Positions 26,671 through 34,728 of a stretch of 64,000 bases of DNA are shown here, one piece after another. A program made the position numbers and the translations under genes. The stretch comes from Bacillota bacterium. Lineage in GTDB: Bacteria > Bacillota > Clostridia > Christensenellales > CAG-138. The notes beneath the pieces are model-generated. The model did not search any database. It had not been told where the DNA came from and saw only the letters and a list, made by a program, of their open reading frames with translations. Each line of letters starts with the position of its first letter. The stretch's first letter is position 1. The DNA lies in contig JAEWCL010000012.1 in the NCBI GenBank assembly GCA_023390655.1, positions 37,238 through 101,237 of the forward strand, written 5' to 3'.

Positions 26671-27282
26671 TTACAGCTTCAGCCACAGCGCGGGACGAAC
26701 GCCGCCGCTGTTATTGCCTGTTGAAGGGTGAAGCGTGTTGCTGCTGTATCTGAATGTGCCGTTTTCCTGAATGCCGATATTGCCGTCGCCGTGGATGTAC
26801 ACGGCTCTCCTATTGTCTCGCCCGGGTGAGCGAAGCCACCACCACCATCCGTATCCATCGAAGGCTGATCTTCGCTTGCCGTTGTTCTTATCTTTCTTTT
26901 GAAACCAGTATCGTTGTTTGGCACTGCGGTTTTCAAGGTTCTTGCTGCTGTCACCGAAGTATTTGCACACTGTTTCTTCAATGCTTAAAAGAAATATGGA
27001 ATCCCGCGTATCGTCTCCGCCCTTTGCGCCATACCAGGAATTTTCAGAGTTTTTATTCGTAACCGCCATAATTCTTGCCCGATTCGCTTCGCTAAACGTA
27101 TCATAGAACGCACCGTTCAGGTATCCCCTCAGTTCGCAGCCGGCCCAGGTCACATCACCAGGGCGGTTATGGTAGGCGCGTAATGTTACGATGTCTTCGG
27201 TTATAACCAAAGCCGTATTGTTTTGTAGGTCAAGCACGCGCCAGTCATAGTTGTCAAATACTATTTTATCTCCTACCTGCAT
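26671..27282 (-). CDS. DUF6273 domain protein (C-type-lectin-like fold suspected)
   Basis: A 203-residue protein with no signal peptide. Start ATG 27282 follows AGAGAGGG; a TTG at 27312 is possible but has no ribosome site. The C-terminal half has the pattern WWWWLRSPGRDNRRAVYIHGDGNI...SGGVRPALWLKL that defines DUF6273 domains, and resembles formylglycine-generating-enzyme/C-type-lectin ligand-binding folds. The N-terminal part (VGDKIVFDNYDWRVLDLQNNTALVITE) is a small beta domain common to these proteins. Function is unknown; surface or phage-related recognition has been suggested for relatives. Confidence 0.72.
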   Translation of the reverse strand: MQVGDKIVFDNYDWRVLDLQNNTALVITEDIVTLRAYHNRPGDVTWAGCELRGYLNGAFYDTFSEANRARIMAVTNKNSENSWYGAKGGDDTRDSIFLLSIEETVCKYFGDSSKNLENRSAKQRYWFQKKDKNNGKRRSAFDGYGWWWWLRSPGRDNRRAVYIHGDGNIGIQENGTFRYSSNTLHPSTGNNSGGVRPALWLKL

Positions 27283-27380
27283 ACTTCCCTCTCTTAATGG
27301 CTCAATGCTCAATCAGTTCGACTCCTCGTCCATTGCAAAGGTGGACTCACCGTCCGGAAAGCTTGAGAAGATCTCACCAT

Positions 27381-27857
27381 TTAAAAAGCTCCTGTGTCCG
27401 TCTTGTTGACAAAATCCATGTAGTATAATTTCTCCCAATGGTTTACATTCAATATTCCCCTTGTGAGATGGATTGCTAAAATACAGCAATCTTTATCCTC
27501 TTCGTTGTTTGCCTCATCGTACCATATGGCAAAAGCTGTACGAAGCTTGGCTCTTATTTCAGCGTTTTTGGGGTCGAGAACCCAACCGAGGTTGTCCCCT
27601 GCTCCACAGGCGGTAAACCACTCGCCACAAACGGAAACCTCCGGGTTGCGCGCGATTTGCTGCATTTTGTTTGACTTTGCATATGTAACAACATAAAACG
27701 TGCCATCTTCATAATAGGCGTCCACATTGCGGACAGCCGGGCGGGGGTTTCCGTTAGCGCCCAACTCCCGCGTGATCGTCGCAAGGGAAATCAGATTGTC
27801 TTTGCCGTTACCAAACTTCTCCTCCAGTAAGGTTATCCCTTCTTCATATCGGTTCAT
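27381..27857 (-). CDS. Pyridoxamine 5'-phosphate oxidase-fold protein
   Basis: A 158-residue protein with the flavin-binding split-barrel pattern of small PPOX/general-stress proteins: GNPRPAVRNVDAYYEDGTFYVVTYAKSNKMQQIARNPEVSVC. ATG 27857 has TGGAGGG 6 bases upstream, so earlier starts (27929) are rejected. Such proteins bind FMN or F420 and often reduce or detoxify small molecules; the substrate here is unknown. Its promoter carries a perfect inverted repeat (27939-27972). It may be co-transcribed with the DUF6273 gene 98 bases downstream. Confidence 0.78.
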   Translation of the reverse strand: MNRYEEGITLLEEKFGNGKDNLISLATITRELGANGNPRPAVRNVDAYYEDGTFYVVTYAKSNKMQQIARNPEVSVCGEWFTACGAGDNLGWVLDPKNAEIRAKLRTAFAIWYDEANNEEDKDCCILAIHLTRGILNVNHWEKLYYMDFVNKTDTGAF

Positions 27858-27928
27858 TGCGATACCCTCCAAAATCTTCATGAATAATTTTCGGGCGCTT
27901 AGCTTCCCATGCTCGCCATTCTTTTCCA

Positions 27929-27972
27929 ATCATAGCGAACACGGATACAATATGCAATATATGTATCCGTGT
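27929..27972 (-). promoter_or_regulatory. Promoter with operator-like inverted repeat
   Basis: On the minus strand -35 TTGCAT (27952-27957) and -10 TATGAT (27929-27934) are 17 bp apart. Perfect 11-bp arms ACACGGATACA (27939-27949) and TGTATCCGTGT (27962-27972) with a 12-base centre flank the -35 box, and one arm lies in the spacer. A bound repressor would block RNA polymerase. Confidence 0.72.
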
Positions 27973-28068
27973 CCGTAGTCCTATGACCTGTTATCCGCGG
28001 TTTTTTATATGGAACGCTTGAGGGATATGTCCCTGATGGGGTGCGGGGCTGCGCTCCGCTTTCTTTAT

Positions 28069-29571
28069 TTAAACCACCACGGCGTCCACGCCCAGCAGCT
28101 TTGCAACTTTCAGGAACAGGTCCTTGTTGTGTCCAACGCTCATGCTGCAATGGTGCGGCGGCGCTTCACGGAACCACTTGTCCATATAGCAGTCGGGGTG
28201 CATGCCAAAGTCCACCTGCGTCTGCGTGTTGCCGATGTTCATGATCTCCCCGTCGGTCGCCATGCCTTCGGAAATGATGAACTTGAACGTCCCGTCCCGC
28301 TGCTGTGTGAGGCCAAGCGTGGTGACAGGCCCGTTTTTCACTTTCGCTTCCACGGAGATGCCTGCGCCCTTCTTGCCGTGGTATACGCCCATGCCGCGCA
28401 GGATCGGCTTGCCGTCCGCGATGGCGATGTGGAACGGCCCGTCATGCCCCAGAAGGATCGTGGAGTTGGGATAGTCCACGGTGACGATTTCAGAATAGCT
28501 GCCGCCTACGCCCAACGCGTCGCAGATTTTCATGGCAATGTCCGTCTTCATATCGCCCTCTCCCGCGCAGGGGACGGAGCGCGCGGTCAAAAGAGAATGC
28601 CCCACGATAAAGCCGGACTGAATCTGCTCATACTCGTTGTTGTCCGCCCCGTGGTAATAGTAGGTCAGCGCGTCGAGATTGCGCTCTTTCACGAACTTTT
28701 CCTGCGCTGCCGCGACGGTAGCGGACCAATTGAGCTGTTCTTCCGTGGGGATGCTTGCGATGCTGTCCGCAACGGGCGCGTCGGAAAGCAGGAAAAAGCG
28801 GTCCATCTCTTCGCGCTTGGCGGCAATGTCTTCCGGAGTAACGGCGTGCATCCACTTTGCGAGATCGCACATCTCTAAGATTTCCACATGCAGGCCGAAG
28901 ATGGCCTCATACATCGTAAAATCATTGTACATATCAAGCATGCCGCTGTAATTGCCGCCCAAGAAGCCGAAGCGGGAGGATTTGAGCATGCGCTTGACGA
29001 GAGCAGCGCGGATGTATTCGGAAATTTCCTTCCAGGCGCGTTTTGCTTCCGGCCGCTCTGCCGTGGCTTCATCCGCCATGGAGCCGGGGTACGTCTCCGG
29101 CATGCCCAGTAGCCCGTTGATGATGCTGATTTCAATCCCCGCGCGGTTGCAGGCGTAGGCGATTTCCGGCACCGGGCATGCGCCGCAGTTGGCAAGCCAT
29201 TCCCCGGTGGTCGTCTTTTTATAGTTGATCTGCGCGGTGGGCTGGAGGTTTAAGAGTACCATGGGCGCTTTGCAGCCTAGGTGCACCGGCAGCACGCTGT
29301 CGCTTGTGATGTATGTGGCGGAATGGCAGAAGATGAGGTCCACATTCTGTTCATTGAACCATTCGCCCGCCTGCCTGCTGCTTGCGCTGTCGTCCACTAG
29401 GCCGTAGAAGAACACCTCGCCCCATTCGGACATGCGGGACTGCAAGAATTCGCCGTAGGCAATCATGCGTTCCCGCAGGCCATGAAACTGAGCCCAATAC
29501 GCTTTCAATCCAACGGTGTAGAGCCCGATCCTCGGCTTTACGGGAAGGGAAATCGGCTGCAGCATGCTCAT
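28069..29571 (-). CDS. L-fucose/L-arabinose isomerase family protein
   Basis: A 500-residue enzyme, about the size of L-arabinose isomerase (AraA, 500). It opens KPRIGLYTVGLKAYWAQFHGLRERM and carries fucose/arabinose isomerase features including FCHSATYITSDSVLP, GFLGGNYSGMLDMYND, CAGEGDMKTDIAMKICDALG and HCSMSVGHNKDLF. It interconverts an aldose and ketose; the substrate could be L-arabinose, L-fucose, D-arabinose or another sugar. It is distinct from fucI at 9.4 kb. A divergent AraC regulator and direct repeats upstream imply inducible expression. Confidence 0.85.
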   Translation of the reverse strand: MSMLQPISLPVKPRIGLYTVGLKAYWAQFHGLRERMIAYGEFLQSRMSEWGEVFFYGLVDDSASSRQAGEWFNEQNVDLIFCHSATYITSDSVLPVHLGCKAPMVLLNLQPTAQINYKKTTTGEWLANCGACPVPEIAYACNRAGIEISIINGLLGMPETYPGSMADEATAERPEAKRAWKEISEYIRAALVKRMLKSSRFGFLGGNYSGMLDMYNDFTMYEAIFGLHVEILEMCDLAKWMHAVTPEDIAAKREEMDRFFLLSDAPVADSIASIPTEEQLNWSATVAAAQEKFVKERNLDALTYYYHGADNNEYEQIQSGFIVGHSLLTARSVPCAGEGDMKTDIAMKICDALGVGGSYSEIVTVDYPNSTILLGHDGPFHIAIADGKPILRGMGVYHGKKGAGISVEAKVKNGPVTTLGLTQQRDGTFKFIISEGMATDGEIMNIGNTQTQVDFGMHPDCYMDKWFREAPPHHCSMSVGHNKDLFLKVAKLLGVDAVVV

Positions 29572-29652
29572 ATTCGTTTCCTCGTTTCTGTGTAATTTAA
29601 GCGCTCCTATTGCGATATGCCGTCATTTATATAGACCCCTGATGTTAGCCTT

Positions 29653-29721
29653 ATTATATCCATTGGGCGGCAAAAGCACATCGGATGAAGTTGCTAAGAT
29701 ATAATAAAATGTTGCTCAGAT
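29653..29721 (-). promoter_or_regulatory. Isomerase promoter with AraC-type direct repeats
   Basis: Minus-strand -10 TATAAT at 29653-29658 with no good -35, as expected for an activated promoter. Directly upstream are two direct repeats GTTGCTAAGAT (29690-29700) and GTTGCTCAGAT (29711-29721), 10 of 11 bases alike and 21 bp apart start to start, two turns of the helix. This is the usual layout for an AraC-family activator dimer. Confidence 0.78.
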
Positions 29722-29785
29722 CAGAATGCAACTGCTGCGTGCGGAGCTGTGCAAAGATTCTATGGAACATTGGCGGAGAATCGGG

Positions 29786-29815
29786 TTGACTTTCAGGCAT
29801 AGCTTTCGATATGCT
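29786..29815 (+). promoter_or_regulatory. Promoter of AraC-family regulator
   Basis: TTGACT (29786-29791) and TATGCT (29810-29815), 18-bp spacer, 50 bases before the regulator's start codon. Confidence 0.6.
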
Positions 29816-29865
29816 GACAACAGAATACAGAGATATTGCGCAAAGCCCTGGAGGAGATGGTACGG

Positions 29866-30726
29866 ATGAAGGATTATACCGCAAAAGCGTCGCTCCACAT
29901 TTCGGAGGATTCGTATATTACCACCGTCACGCCGCACCTGTTCGATAAAACGCGGTTCTTTTATGTGCAGGAATTGGGAGAACTCAAGGCGGGCAGGCGG
30001 TATGATACGGAGCGGGACAATCTACCTTCTTATCTGCTCCTCTATACCGTCGGCGGGGCGGGCAGGCTTGTGTATGGCGGGAAGGAATACCGCCTGCTGC
30101 CGGGGGATGCGGCGCTTCTGGACTGCATGCAGTTTCAGCGGTATGAAACCGGGGAGGAAGGCCTCTGGCACCTGAAATTCGCGCATGTATACGGCCTTTC
30201 CGTGGCGCATTACTACGAGCTGTTCTCTAAGGAGGGCGCAAACGTCCTACATCTCCCCGCGGCCTCCCATGTGCCGCTGTATCTTGACCGCCTGCTGCAA
30301 TTGTACCGGCCCCGCACGGCGGACAGCGATTTGATCGCCTCCATGCACATTGTGGAGCTGCTGACGGAGCTGATCTTGAACGCCAAAAGTGTGACCGCCT
30401 ATGAAGGGGAAGCCTACCTAATGCAGGCAGCCGAATATCTCGAAGAACGCTATATGGAAAAGTTGACGCTCGATACCCTTGCAGAGCACCTTTCCATCAG
30501 CAAATACCACCTGCAGCGGCAGTTTAAAGCACACTTTGGCGTTTCCCCCGCGCAGTATCTCAATAACCTGCGCATCAACCGCGCCAAGGAGCTGTTGCGC
30601 ACAACTGCCCTGCCCATCTATGAAATCTGCGAGCAGATCGGCGTGGAGAACGCAAGCTACCTGATCAAGCTGTTCCGGGCGCATGAGGGCATGACGCCCT
30701 ACGCCTACCGGAAGATGTGGCGGTAA
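29866..30726 (+). CDS. AraC-family transcriptional activator
   Basis: A 286-residue protein: an N-terminal cupin-like sugar-binding domain (about 20-150, LLLYTVGGAGRLVYGGKEYRLLPGDAALLDC) and a C-terminal AraC double helix-turn-helix (about 185-285, LTLDTLAEHLSISKYHLQRQFKAHFGVSPAQYL, PIYEICEQIGVENASYLIKLFRAHEGMTPYAYR). Start at 29866 has GGAGGAG 9 bases upstream; the ATG at 29857 touches that site. Divergent from the isomerase, with the GTTGCTMAGAT repeats between them, it most likely activates the isomerase when the sugar is present. Confidence 0.92.
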   Translation: MKDYTAKASLHISEDSYITTVTPHLFDKTRFFYVQELGELKAGRRYDTERDNLPSYLLLYTVGGAGRLVYGGKEYRLLPGDAALLDCMQFQRYETGEEGLWHLKFAHVYGLSVAHYYELFSKEGANVLHLPAASHVPLYLDRLLQLYRPRTADSDLIASMHIVELLTELILNAKSVTAYEGEAYLMQAAEYLEERYMEKLTLDTLAEHLSISKYHLQRQFKAHFGVSPAQYLNNLRINRAKELLRTTALPIYEICEQIGVENASYLIKLFRAHEGMTPYAYRKMWR

Positions 30727-30756
30727 AAAAACGGGCGATCCGTTTGCATCGCCCGT
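30724..30756 (-). terminator. Terminator of sigma/anti-sigma operon
   Basis: Read on the minus strand: ACGGGCGAT / ATCGCCCGT with an 8-base loop followed by T7. It reaches the stop codon of the convergent AraC gene. Confidence 0.8.
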
Positions 30757-30758
30757 AT

Positions 30759-30807
30759 AAGGGTTCCCAGGGTCGTTACGATCCTGGGCGGGATTGGGGA
30801 CCCCAAC
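30759..30807. repeat. Intergenic multi-hairpin repeat, copy B
   Basis: CCCAGG(GTCGTTACGAT)CCTGGG hairpin followed by TTGGGG/CCCCAA. It shares AAGGGnTTCCC, the loop GTCGTWACGA and GGGCGGG with the element at 21478-21586. Confidence 0.5.
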
Positions 30808-30827
30808 GTATTTCTATATGGCAGAGA

Positions 30828-31343
30828 TCATCCCGCCGCCGGGAAATTGTTGTAGATGCGCAGCGCATAGACGGAGCCGGAGGAGGGGTCATCCTCCGTG
30901 TAACCGGAAACGGCGTTGCCAACGAGGAATGTTTTGCTTACAAGCTGTTCGTCGGCAGGCGGGGCGTTGGGGCCGGGGATGCCGTACATGGTATTTTCGT
31001 CAACCTGTACCCAAAGATCGCCAACGCGGAAGGAGAGGCCGTCTTCCGATACCTCTTCAATAATGCCGTCAATGTTCACCATGGCTTTTGCCGTGATGGG
31101 CGGCGTGCTTTCCTGCGGGGGGATGTTGGCTTTGGAGCCAAACAGGGCGTATCCGCCCAGCAGCAAGAGCAGGCAGGCGGCGATGCCGCTGTAAATCAGA
31201 CCTAATTTCCTTGTTTTCATAGCAATTCCTTCTTTGTGTTTTTTATGCTGCTTTTGCCGGAGCAAAGAGAGCGTCTTTTCTTCAAAATCCGCGCTCGGGC
31301 AGATGTGCTCCATTGCCGAGCGGTATGCCTTTTCATCAAACAT
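30828..31343 (-). CDS. Putative anti-sigma factor
   Basis: A 171-residue protein: cytosolic N-terminus (MFDEKAYRSAMEHICPSADFEEKTLSLLRQK) as in clostridial anti-sigma proteins, one membrane span (LIYSGIAACLLLLLGGYALF, about 48-67), and an outer beta domain (VNIDGIIEEVSEDGLSFRVGDLWVQVDENTMYG). Its ATG directly follows the sigma factor's TAA (31344), so the two are translationally coupled. By position it holds the sigma factor inactive at the membrane until an envelope signal arrives; no ZAS zinc motif is visible. Confidence 0.75.
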   Translation of the reverse strand: MFDEKAYRSAMEHICPSADFEEKTLSLLRQKQHKKHKEGIAMKTRKLGLIYSGIAACLLLLLGGYALFGSKANIPPQESTPPITAKAMVNIDGIIEEVSEDGLSFRVGDLWVQVDENTMYGIPGPNAPPADEQLVSKTFLVGNAVSGYTEDDPSSGSVYALRIYNNFPAAG

Positions 31344-31820
31344 TTACTGACCCTCCTCTAGCTGTCGTTTCAGGTGCGCCCTTCCGCGTTGCAGCCACGA
31401 GCCTACGGTGGCGGGGTTTGCGTGCAGGATACGTGCGATTTCCGCAATGGAGTATCCCTCGTAGTAGTGCAGGTGCAGTGGAAGCCGGTACTTTTCCTCT
31501 AGAGCCAGTACGGCCAAAAGGAGCGTACGGTCTTCTGCGGGCAGGCTGACGATCTCCTCGGACAACGGCAGCGGCGCGTGCTTTTGCTTTCTGAGCGCGT
31601 CCTTACACCTGTTGACCGTTACCCGGATGAGCCAGGCCTTTTCGTGCGTCTCGTCCACAAAGGATGGGGATTTCGATAGGTAGGTGAAAAACACCTCCTG
31701 CACAATATCCTCGGCATCCTGCACGTTTTTTATATAGGTGAACGCAAGGCGCACAAGGCCTGTGGAATGCGTCCTGACCGCCGTCCGGATGGCGTTGTTG
31801 AGATCGGGTTGTGCATGCAT
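31344..31820 (-). CDS. ECF RNA polymerase sigma factor
   Basis: A 158-residue sigma-70 family ECF factor with region 2 (RLAFTYIKNVQDAEDIVQEVFFTYL, about 24-50) and region 4 (LEEKYRLPLHLHYYEGYSIAEIARILHANPATVGSWLQRGRAHLK, about 105-152). The start at 31820 has GAGGAGGTG upstream. It redirects RNA polymerase to a stress or envelope regulon. The adjoining anti-sigma gene has no gap, a standard pairing. It probably autoregulates, though no promoter motif could be fixed in the 180-base upstream gap. Confidence 0.93.
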   Translation of the reverse strand: MHAQPDLNNAIRTAVRTHSTGLVRLAFTYIKNVQDAEDIVQEVFFTYLSKSPSFVDETHEKAWLIRVTVNRCKDALRKQKHAPLPLSEEIVSLPAEDRTLLLAVLALEEKYRLPLHLHYYEGYSIAEIARILHANPATVGSWLQRGRAHLKRQLEEGQ

Positions 31821-32000
31821 GCGTGTTTCACCTCCTCATCCATAGAAACGAATCAAACCTGCGAAACTTTGCATGAGTTTGCCCGGAACAGAAAATATTT
31901 TTCACCAATGGCTGCCCAAGCTATGTGGCGGCGATGGGCAGAATAGGAAACAATCGCAATATATAGTAGAATAGAAACAAATACGGCTGGGAGAAACGAC

Positions 32001-32495
32001 ATGAAACTCGAAACACAACGGCTGGAACTTGTGCCGCTGAGCGCGCGCCAACTCCGGCTTTGGATAGAGGATATTCCGGAACTGGAGCGGGAAATGAACT
32101 GTTCTTACCGCGCCGAGCCGGTGGAAGGCGAGTTCTTAAATATCCTGCGGCAGCAGCTCGAGCTTGTGGAGCGCGATGAAGCGCACCTGCTGTTCCATAC
32201 CTTCTGGATTTTGATCCGCAGGGAGGACCGTGTGGCGGTAGGCTCTGCGGATTTTAAAAATGTGCCCGATCAGGAGGGAAACGTGGAAATCGGCTATGGC
32301 CTGGGTGAAGCGTATTGCGGCCACGGCTACATGACGGAGGCGGTTACCGCTATGTGCCGCTGGGGGCTTTCTCAACCCGGCATCGCGCATGTCATTGCAG
32401 AAACGGAACGGGGAAACCTTCCCTCCCAGCGTGTGCTGGAGCGGTGCGGGTTTATACAGTACTTTGCGGGCAACACGCTGTGGTGGAAGCGCTGA
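32001..32495 (+). CDS. GNAT N-acetyltransferase (RimJ-like)
   Basis: A 164-residue GNAT enzyme with the pattern of the RimJ/RimL branch: LETQRLELVPLS at the start, GNVEIGYGLGEAYCGHGYMTEAV (acetyl-CoA-binding motif A, about 92-115) and ETERGNLPSQRVLERCGF near the end. It moves an acetyl group from acetyl-CoA to an amine such as a protein N-terminus or an antibiotic; the acceptor is unknown. Single gene, convergent with helD, 7 bases between stops. Confidence 0.87.
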   Translation: MKLETQRLELVPLSARQLRLWIEDIPELEREMNCSYRAEPVEGEFLNILRQQLELVERDEAHLLFHTFWILIRREDRVAVGSADFKNVPDQEGNVEIGYGLGEAYCGHGYMTEAVTAMCRWGLSQPGIAHVIAETERGNLPSQRVLERCGFIQYFAGNTLWWKR

Positions 32496-32502
32496 GATGC
32501 TC

Positions 32503-34728
32503 TTATTGGGGTTCTTCTAAAAAAGGCGTTATTTGCCCGGAATAGTACACGCACAAGACATGAAGCGCGCGCGTACAAGCGGTATAAAATAGCAGCCGCT
32601 CCTCCTCGTGATGGTAGTTGCCGTTCCCGGCGTTGTAGAGGATTGCCACATCAAACTCCAGCCCCTTCGCCAAATAGGCGGGCAGTATGACGGCCCCGTG
32701 CGCATAATCGTCCTCCCCGTTGAGGATTGCATCGACCGGCGCCCTTCCCTGCAAAGCGTGATACAATTCGTTTGCTTCCTGTTTTGTGCGGGCAATGATG
32801 CCGATCGACCGGAAGCCCTGTTCGGAATAAGCCCTGATGTCGTGCGCGAGCCGTTCGTGTATGGCCTCCTCGTCCGGGAACCCGAGGACGGTTGGCTCCG
32901 CGCCATGCCGCTCCACGGCCTCATCCGATACGGCCTCGTTGAGTAGCTTTCTTGCGAACGCCGTAATCTCCATGGTAGAGCGGTAGCTTTTCGTTAAGTA
33001 TAGCGTCAGGGTGCTGTCCTCTGGAAACAGATGCGAGATAGTTGCATAGCTTCCCAAGTTCATAAAAGGCGCAACGGATTGATTTAGGTCCCCCAGCATG
33101 GTGATATTCGTATCGCGGAACAATTGATAAAAAATTTCATACTGAAGCGGCGTATAATCCTGGGCCTCGTCAATGATAACAAACTTGATTCCCGAAGTCC
33201 GGGGCATTTCCCCCAGTGTGCCCTGCAGGTAAAGAAGGGCGATCTGATCTTCATAATAGAGCTGGCCAGCATTGATATTCTCCAAAGTATACCTTCTGAT
33301 TTCCCCGGTTTCTTTGCAGGCGTCCGCGGAGAGGAAGTCGTCAAGACGTTCCAGAAATGTTTTGTAAACGCCTACAAGATCGAACGCCGTCAGCCGGTCG
33401 ATCGCCGCCCGGACGTCCCTTGTTTCCTTGCGGAGGATGCGCTGGCATTTCTTTTTCAGCTCCATCCTGTCAAAAAAGCCTCCGGCGTCCACAAGCGCGT
33501 TCATCACCTCTCTTGCCCGTTCTTCCTCCCGGGTGGAAAGAAGATAAAGCGCCCTTGCCCGTAGCTTTTCAAACTTCCCGCGCAACGGGAAAGAGGATGC
33601 ATCGTCAAACAGCCGCTGCAATTCCGCCGCGGAAAGGAGGATGCTGTCCCCGAAGACGATATCGTGGAACTGCCTGCGTTCCGTTGCCATGGTGTCTACG
33701 AATGTTTTCAAAGCGTCCCTGAATGCCGGGGAAGATTTGAATTGGATAGTCTGAACCCTCCCCGGGTAGGCAGGCCGGTCCCGGAAAGCGAGAAGATACT
33801 CCAGCATGTCTTGATAGCGCTCTTTTTTGAGGTTGATGGAAAGCGCACTGTGCATATATGTTTCAAACGTTGTTTGCAGCATATTCTCTTCCCCCAATTC
33901 AGGAAGGACGTTTGAAATATAATCGTTGAATACCGCGTTCGGGGAGAAAATCAGAATATTTTTTGATGTAATTTTATCGCGGTATTTATAAAGCAGATAT
34001 GCAACCCTGTGCAGCGCGATAGAGGTCTTGCCGCTCCCGGCAGCGCCCTGCACGATGAGGTGCTGATACTGTTCGTTTCGGATCGCCCTATTCTGTTCCC
34101 GCTGGATGGAGGTGACGATCGCCTTCATCTTGCTGTCTGTATGCTTGCTCAACATCTGCTGGAGCATCTCATCGTCAATTTTCAGATTGCTGTCAAACAG
34201 ATATTCAAGAGTGCCGTTTACAATTTTATATTGCCGCTTCAATGAAATTACACCGTTGACCATGCCCTTGGGGCACACATATCCGGCCCCTCCGATTTCA
34301 AAATCATAGAACAGGCTCGAAACGGGCGCACGCCAGTCGTATACAAGGATCTCGTAAGCGTTGTCGATCAGGCTGAAGGTTCCGATATAGTACGGTTTTG
34401 CCTCCGCATCCTGCGGTTCCTGAAAATCGATGCGCCCAAAGTAAGGGGACAGCAGCATTTTCGCGTACTTCTCCTTGAGCGTCTCCGCGAAGCGGTAGCT
34501 TCTTTTCTGGATCTTCATCGTATTGATGTATTCCAGAAAGTCAACAAGTTGATGAAGCCCGCTGGATGCGGAGATGGAGCCGACGTCCTCCCATAAATCG
34601 CTCTGCGTTTTATGGGCTTCCGCTTCCAGCTTTTCATTGGCTTGACAATTCTCGTCAAATTGCTTGCGCGCCTCTAACAGCACCCGGTCAAGGCGTTCTT
34701 GTTCCTGCTGCCATTCCCGTTTCTGCAT
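32503..34728 (-). CDS. helD: HelD-like UvrD-family helicase
   Basis: A 741-residue superfamily 1 ATPase. An N-terminal coiled coil (QKREWQQEQERLDRVLLEARKQF) precedes Walker A GAAGSGKTSIALHR (about residue 203), motif II VIIDEAQDYTPLQYEIF (about 515) and late motifs LTKSYRST and AKGLEFDVAILY. This matches HelD, which binds RNA polymerase and frees stalled complexes, better than the repair helicases UvrD/PcrA, which lack the coiled-coil arm. ATG 34728 follows GAGGAG by 7 bases. Confidence 0.88.
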   Translation of the reverse strand: MQKREWQQEQERLDRVLLEARKQFDENCQANEKLEAEAHKTQSDLWEDVGSISASSGLHQLVDFLEYINTMKIQKRSYRFAETLKEKYAKMLLSPYFGRIDFQEPQDAEAKPYYIGTFSLIDNAYEILVYDWRAPVSSLFYDFEIGGAGYVCPKGMVNGVISLKRQYKIVNGTLEYLFDSNLKIDDEMLQQMLSKHTDSKMKAIVTSIQREQNRAIRNEQYQHLIVQGAAGSGKTSIALHRVAYLLYKYRDKITSKNILIFSPNAVFNDYISNVLPELGEENMLQTTFETYMHSALSINLKKERYQDMLEYLLAFRDRPAYPGRVQTIQFKSSPAFRDALKTFVDTMATERRQFHDIVFGDSILLSAAELQRLFDDASSFPLRGKFEKLRARALYLLSTREEERAREVMNALVDAGGFFDRMELKKKCQRILRKETRDVRAAIDRLTAFDLVGVYKTFLERLDDFLSADACKETGEIRRYTLENINAGQLYYEDQIALLYLQGTLGEMPRTSGIKFVIIDEAQDYTPLQYEIFYQLFRDTNITMLGDLNQSVAPFMNLGSYATISHLFPEDSTLTLYLTKSYRSTMEITAFARKLLNEAVSDEAVERHGAEPTVLGFPDEEAIHERLAHDIRAYSEQGFRSIGIIARTKQEANELYHALQGRAPVDAILNGEDDYAHGAVILPAYLAKGLEFDVAILYNAGNGNYHHEEERLLFYTACTRALHVLCVYYSGQITPFLEEPQ

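Noticed and set aside
26671..27282. Diversity-generating retroelement target
   Set aside because: No reverse transcriptase, accessory gene or template repeat is visible in the window; only the lectin-like domain pattern suggested it.
28015..28066. Third copy of the intergenic hairpin repeat
   Set aside because: It has GGGACATATCCC-like and GCGGGGC hairpins but lacks the GTCGTWACGA loop and AAGGGnTTCCC block shared by the other two, so relationship is not supported.
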